A stretch of 64,000 nucleotides of DNA from Aquibium microcysteis (GTDB taxonomy: Bacteria > Pseudomonadota > Alphaproteobacteria > Rhizobiales > Rhizobiaceae), in assembly GCF_014495845.1 (NCBI RefSeq), contig NZ_CP061080.1, positions 4,020,001-4,084,000 of the forward strand, given 5' to 3'. Numbering within the stretch: position 1 is the first letter of the stretch; each line of letters opens with the position of its first letter. A program made the position numbers and the translations under genes. Shown here piece after piece: positions 60,225-64,000 of the stretch. The notes under the pieces are model-generated. The model did not search any database and was not told the DNA's origin. It was given only the letters and a program-made list of their open reading frames with translations.

Positions 60225-62027
60225 ATGGCGGATTTATCGGGCGAGGCCGAAAGACGCCGCCGCTCCCTGAAACCGCTTCGCAAGCTGTTTCCCTATCTCC
60301 TGAACTACAAGGGCCTCGTCGCCGGCGCCCTCGTCTTCCTGGCGCTCGCCGCGGCGACGACGCTGACGCTGCCGCTGGCGGTCCGGCGCATGGTCGACCA
60401 CGGCTTCTCGGCATCGGACTCGACCTTCATCGCCAACTATTTCTCGATGCTGATCGTGATCGCCCTCGTGCTCGCGATCGCCTCGGCCTGCCGCTACTAC
60501 TTCGTCATCACCCTCGGCGAGCGGATCGTCGCCGACGTGCGCCGCGACGTCTTCCGCCACGTCACGACGCTGTCGCCGGGCTATTTCGACACGGTGCAGT
60601 CGGGCGAGATCGCCTCGCGGCTGACGGCCGATACCACGCAGATAAAGTCCGCCGTCGGCGCCACCGCGTCGATGGCGCTGCGCAACACCATCCTCGGCGT
60701 CGGCGCGCTCGGCATGATGGTGGTGACGAGCCCGAAACTCTCCATGCTGGTCATCGGTGCGATCCCGGTCGTCGTTCTCCCGCTCGTGGCCTTCGGCCGC
60801 TCCGTTCGCCGCAGGTCGCGGCTCGCTCAGGACACGCTCGCGGCAGCCTCCGCCTATGCCAGCGAGCAGATCGGTTCGATCCGCACGTTGCAGGCCTTCA
60901 CCAACGAGGGCGTGGTCGCCGGCCGTTTCGCGACCGCCGTGGAGACCGCCTACAGGGCGGCGCAATCCTCGGTCTTCGCCCGTTCCTTCCTGACCTTCTT
61001 CGCCATCTTCATGATCTTCTCGTCGGTGGTGGCCGTGCTCTGGTTCGGCTCGCGCGACGTTCTCTCGGGCGCCATGAGTGCGGGCACGCTCGGCCAGTTC
61101 CTGCTCTATTCGGTCTTCGCCGCCGGCGCGCTCGGCGCCCTGTCGGAGGTCTGGGGGGAACTCAGCCAGGCGGCGGGCGCCGCCGAGCGGCTGACCGAGC
61201 TTCTCGCCGAGGAGCCGACGATCGCCGCGCCCGCCGATCCGGTACCCCTGCCCGCGACGCCGATCGGCTCGGTGGCGTTCCGCGACGTGCACTTCGCCTA
61301 TCCGACCGCACCGGACCGCTCGGCGCTGCGCGGCTTTTCCTTCGAGGCGAAGCCGGGCGAGACCATCGCCATCGTCGGCCCGTCCGGCGCCGGCAAGACG
61401 ACGATCTTCTCGCTGCTGCTGCGCTTCTACGATCCGCAGCGCGGCGCGATCCTCGTCGACGGCGTCGATCTCGCCCGGGCCGACCCGCAGGAGGTGCGCT
61501 CGCGCATCGCGCTCGTCCCGCAGGACCTGACCATCTTCGCCGCCACGGTGCGCGAGAACATCGCCTTCGGCCGTCCCGGCGCGACCGACGCCGAGATCGA
61601 GGCGGCGGCGACGGACGCGCTGGCCGACGAGTTCATCCGCGCGCTCGACCGCGGCTACGACACGCCCGTGGGCGAACGCGGCGTCACGCTCTCCGGCGGC
61701 CAGCGCCAGCGCGTCGCGATCGCCCGCGCCATCCTGCGCGACGCGCCGATCCTTCTGCTCGACGAGGCGACATCGGCGCTCGACGCCCAGAGCGAGACGC
61801 TGGTCCAGGCGGCGCTCGAACGGCTCATGGAAGGCCGCACCACCCTCGTCATCGCCCACCGCCTGGCGACCGTGCTGAAGGCCGACCGCATCCTCGTGCT
61901 CGACCAGGGCCGCGTCGTCGAGGAAGGCACCCACCAGAGCCTCGTCGCGCGCGACGGCGTCTATGCCAGGCTCGCCAAGCTGCAGTTCGAGACCGGAGCG
62001 GACGCGTTCAGGAAGGCGGCGGAGTAG
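60225..62027 (+). CDS. ABC exporter with fused permease and ATPase domains
   Basis: A 600-residue half-transporter. The N-terminal ABC-transporter membrane domain (about 35-330) has six helices (YKGLVAGALVFLALAAATTL first), followed by the ATPase domain with Walker A GPSGAGKTT, signature LSGGQRQRVAIARAI and Walker B ILLLDEATSALD. It resembles lipid A/multidrug exporters of the MsbA/BmrA group and is conserved beside rpmE in Hyphomicrobiales. I start at MADLSGEAERRRR (60225) with GAGGACGG upstream; an in-frame ATG at 60099 would add 42 basic residues overlapping the rpmE promoter. Confidence 0.93.
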   Translation: MADLSGEAERRRRSLKPLRKLFPYLLNYKGLVAGALVFLALAAATTLTLPLAVRRMVDHGFSASDSTFIANYFSMLIVIALVLAIASACRYYFVITLGERIVADVRRDVFRHVTTLSPGYFDTVQSGEIASRLTADTTQIKSAVGATASMALRNTILGVGALGMMVVTSPKLSMLVIGAIPVVVLPLVAFGRSVRRRSRLAQDTLAAASAYASEQIGSIRTLQAFTNEGVVAGRFATAVETAYRAAQSSVFARSFLTFFAIFMIFSSVVAVLWFGSRDVLSGAMSAGTLGQFLLYSVFAAGALGALSEVWGELSQAAGAAERLTELLAEEPTIAAPADPVPLPATPIGSVAFRDVHFAYPTAPDRSALRGFSFEAKPGETIAIVGPSGAGKTTIFSLLLRFYDPQRGAILVDGVDLARADPQEVRSRIALVPQDLTIFAATVRENIAFGRPGATDAEIEAAATDALADEFIRALDRGYDTPVGERGVTLSGGQRQRVAIARAILRDAPILLLDEATSALDAQSETLVQAALERLMEGRTTLVIAHRLATVLKADRILVLDQGRVVEEGTHQSLVARDGVYARLAKLQFETGADAFRKAAE

Positions 62028-62081
62028 CGGGAGGGGCGGGTGTGTCTTGCCAACGCTTCAAGCCGGCTCATTGAGCCCATA

Positions 62082-62716
62082 TCACGGGTGGCGCGCGGCG
62101 CGGAGGACAAGCGCCGCGCTCGTTTGGAGCGCCATGCCAACGGCTTCCGCGAACCGAATGTGCAGAACGTTGCCGTCGTCGAGATTGTTCTCGACGACGC
62201 TTCGATCTTCGATGGACATCAACATAGCAGGTTCGATCGCTCGCTGTTGTCGAACAACAGCGAGCGATCGGCAAGGCGAATGGCGGAAGGCAGTCGCGAG
62301 AAGGCCGTTTCGTAGCGCCTGCGTACAACGTTCTCGGGGATATCGTGCCCACCGGCCGCGACACGCTCTGCCACTCGTCTGACGTTCAAGTCGACCGAAC
62401 TGAGTGTGATGAAAACGAGAGATACCTCGTATCCGACGGATCTGCAGCGCGCCATCAGACTCACGGACTGGTGGCTGCTGAGCGTCGTCTCCTACACGAA
62501 ATCCCGGCGAGCCTCGATGACATGATCCAGATGCATCAGCACCTGCCGCCCGGCTGCGAGGTACACGGTCTCCGGTGATTCGGGATTCAGCCCTCTGGCG
62601 ACGATGTCAGCGTTGACGAACTCGCCCGGCGGCTGGAGGTATCGATAGAGCGTCGACTTCCCCGAGCCATTGGCGCCGCCGAGGATCGTGCAATATGGCC
62701 TCCTTGCGTCGGGCAC
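62082..62716 (-). pseudogene. Zeta-toxin-family kinase, broken by an amber stop and a frameshift
   Basis: A zeta-toxin-like gene, whose products phosphorylate UDP-N-acetylglucosamine or similar targets. The GTG at 62716 overlaps the antitoxin stop by one base. The N-terminal part has the P-loop GGANGSGKST (residues 11-20) and the PGEFVNADIVARGLNPE region. The frame is then cut by a TAG at 62492-62494 (codon 75), directly followed in the same frame by the expected ETTLSSHQSVSL, GYEVSLVFITLSSVDLNVRR, GGHDIPENVVRRRYE and ADRSLLFDNS. The frame ends prematurely at 62219; the rest of the family C-terminus (VVENNLDDGNVLHIRFAEAV) continues to 62082 in another frame. It is probably inactive. Confidence 0.85.
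62234..62270. repeat. Perfect 17-bp inverted repeat inside the broken zeta gene
   Basis: Arms 62234-62250 and 62254-62270 are perfect 17-base reverse complements separated by CGA, in coding sequence. The sequence lies 13 bases from the premature stop at 62219-62221 and adjoins the frameshift. Confidence 0.85.
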
Positions 62717-62928
62717 TAGAGTCTGGGGCCGATTTCCCGGACGACGACGTCCTCGCCATTGATGAACTCGACGAGATGGCGTGAACCGTCGGGCAACTCG
62801 CGCACCACGCCCCCCTCGCGCGGGTCGTGATAGTAGGCCGGCGCACCGGCGCAGCGCGCCTCCTCGACGGCGATCCGGCCAGCCTGACGAAGCTTGGCCT
62901 GATTCCTGCGCCATTGCTCGATGATCAT
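62716..62928 (-). CDS. Antitoxin-like small protein of the zeta locus
   Basis: A 70-residue intact protein with a basic helical N-terminus (MIIEQWRRNQAKLRQAGRIA) and a small domain AYYHDPREGGVVRELPDGSR followed by EFINGEDVVVREIGPRL. Genes of this kind typically precede zeta-type ATPases in alphaproteobacteria and are thought to be antitoxins. It is coupled to the toxin by a TAGTG overlap. If the toxin is dead, the antitoxin is a relic, or keeps a role as an anti-addiction factor. Confidence 0.7.
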   Translation of the reverse strand: MIIEQWRRNQAKLRQAGRIAVEEARCAGAPAYYHDPREGGVVRELPDGSRHLVEFINGEDVVVREIGPRL

Positions 62929-63060
62929 GACCGGACACCTTTCGTGGCTCCCGGCGCACCAGCCCGGAGCAAGGGCGCTGCGCCGTCTGACGAAGCCTGT
63001 CTGCCGAACGCAGATAGGGATCTTCGCCCGAAACGACGATATGCGTCTCGAATTCTAAAA

Positions 63061-64000
63061 TCACTGCTGCCTTGGGCTACTTGGGGAGCTGAAAGCCTCA
63101 ACCCGCGCCCGCGCGAACCGCTCTGCGACGTCGGCGGGCGACCAGTCGCGGCGGCCCGCCTCGCATGCCTCCACCATCGCGACCATGGCCTCGGCGAGCG
63201 GCGCGCGCAGGCCGTGCCCGGCGGCGAGCCGCACCACGGCGCCTTGCAGGAACCGCACCTCGGTGGTGCGTCCGCGGGCAATGTCCTCGGCCATCGACGA
63301 CGTGGCCTGCGGGTCGATGGCGAGCATGCGGCGGGCGACGAGGCGAAACAGCGGGTCGGGCAGCCGGAGCAGATGCGGGATCAGCGCCGGGCGGATGCCT
63401 TCGATGCGCGGCAGAGCGAGCCCCGCGGAACGGGCGATGCCGAGCGCCTCGGCCATCTGGTCGGCGACGAGCAGGCGCCAGGCCCGGTGCGACAGCTGCG
63501 CCTTCAGCGGCAGACCGGACAAGGCGTTGAGCGCGTTGTTGAGGTTGAGGATCAGCTTCGACCAGGCAAGGCCGGCCATGTCCGGATGCATGGCGACGGG
63601 CAGGCCCTCGACCGCGAGCAGCGCCGCGAGATCGGGATGGCCCGCTTCGATGGTGAGCGAACCGGCGGTGGCGCGGTGGAAGCGCGGCGTCGTGCCCTGT
63701 CCCGACGTCTGCACGACGTTAAACGGCACCATGCCGGCGACCACCCGACGTCCCGGAAGCCGGCTGCGCAGGATCGGGGCGTTGTCGACGCCGTTCTGCA
63801 GGCTGACGACGACGGCGCGGGGCGGCGCATGAGCGGCGATCAGCCCTGCCATCGCTGCGGTGTCGCCGCTCTTGACCGTGACGAGGACGAGATCTGCGTC
63901 GCGCAGTGCCGCCGACGGCTCGGCCGCGAGGCCGATCAGGTCCGGCCCGACATGGCGCCCGCGCGCCTCGAGATCGGTGATCCACAGCCCCTGCGCGGCG
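63061..64000 (-). CDS. Ketopantoate reductase-family protein (5' end outside window)
   Basis: A 2-dehydropantoate 2-reductase/ketopantoate reductase family protein of at least 312 visible residues, with the frame open to the right window edge. The visible part includes VVVSLQNGVDNAPILRSRLP (the SLQNGV dinucleotide-binding neighbourhood of the family), GLAWSKLILNLNNALNALSG with the catalytic lysine, and the C-terminal SSMAEDIARGRTTEVRFLQG. Ketopantoate reductase makes pantoate for CoA, but many paralogs act on other 2-oxo acids, so the gene name panE is only tentative. A 132-base spacer separates it from the antitoxin-like gene. Confidence 0.85.
   Translation of the reverse strand, partial: AAQGLWITDLEARGRHVGPDLIGLAAEPSAALRDADLVLVTVKSGDTAAMAGLIAAHAPPRAVVVSLQNGVDNAPILRSRLPGRRVVAGMVPFNVVQTSGQGTTPRFHRATAGSLTIEAGHPDLAALLAVEGLPVAMHPDMAGLAWSKLILNLNNALNALSGLPLKAQLSHRAWRLLVADQMAEALGIARSAGLALPRIEGIRPALIPHLLRLPDPLFRLVARRMLAIDPQATSSMAEDIARGRTTEVRFLQGAVVRLAAGHGLRAPLAEAMVAMVEACEAGRRDWSPADVAERFARARVEAFSSPSSPRQQ

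Overview
The window is chromosomal DNA from a high-GC alphaproteobacterium of the order Hyphomicrobiales, most like the Mesorhizobium/Aminobacter/Phyllobacteriaceae branch. This is inferred from the conserved blocks mdh-sucC-sucD-odhA-odhB, dapF-mtaB-ftsY-ispZ and tesA-ybbA-ybbP, from an Omp25-type porin-like protein, a Brucella Omp19-type lipoprotein and an IalB-type protein, from an Irr-type iron box, from a ybhL-type RNA leader, and from large intergenic palindromes of the rhizobial RIME kind. No phage, insertion sequence, CRISPR array, rRNA or tRNA was seen.

Layout. 1-12.6 kb: accessory and envelope genes (an oxidoreductase cut by the window edge, a LysR regulator, a MosC-like MFS exporter, argG, a PAP2 phosphatase, a GT39-like glycosyltransferase, a LysE exporter, an Omp25-like protein, a GNAT protein, two tandem paralogous membrane proteins, rlmN, an IalB-like protein). 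12.9-16.9 kb: an ECF sigma factor, the thpR-phhB-DUF1232 group, repeat-rich spacers around one hypothetical gene, and tesA. 17-24.3 kb: a ybbA-ybbP transporter, a Bax-inhibitor-1 protein behind a structured leader, small enzymes and a ceramidase-like membrane protein. 24.3-31.5 kb: acnA diverges from ccmA-ccmB-ACT-ccmC-ccmD-ccmG, with an Irr-type box between them, and a NUDIX gene follows. 31.5-38 kb: the dapF-mtaB-ftsY-ispZ-PPOX operon, a 53-aa DUF1328 protein and a metallo-hydrolase. 38.2-49.2 kb: an Omp19-like lipoprotein, zapE, then the TCA-cycle block. 49.3-64 kb: an EamA transporter, purA with a large Ala/Pro-rich membrane protein, an EAL protein, rpoH, a RluD-type synthase, small genes, yebC, rpmE, an ABC exporter, a decayed zeta-type toxin locus and a ketopantoate reductase cut by the window edge.

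How the genes work together. Two metabolic systems dominate. The TCA block carries malate dehydrogenase, both succinyl-CoA synthetase subunits and E1/E2 of 2-oxoglutarate dehydrogenase. It is interrupted between sucC and sucD by a hypothetical secreted protein and a PIN-domain toxin-antitoxin pair preceded by a perfect 20-bp inverted repeat. Aconitase (iron-sulfur) and cytochrome c maturation (heme) share an intergenic region with an Irr-like operator, so both are probably tied to iron status.

The observations I rate highest are: the toxin-antitoxin pair inside the succinyl-CoA synthetase genes with an operator-like palindrome covering its ribosome-binding site; the zeta-toxin locus with an intact antitoxin but an in-frame amber codon and a frameshift next to a perfect hairpin; the Irr box; the ybhL-type leader; and the RIME-like element between ccmA and ccmB. 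All functional statements rest on reading the sequence and recalled family knowledge; no database search was run.
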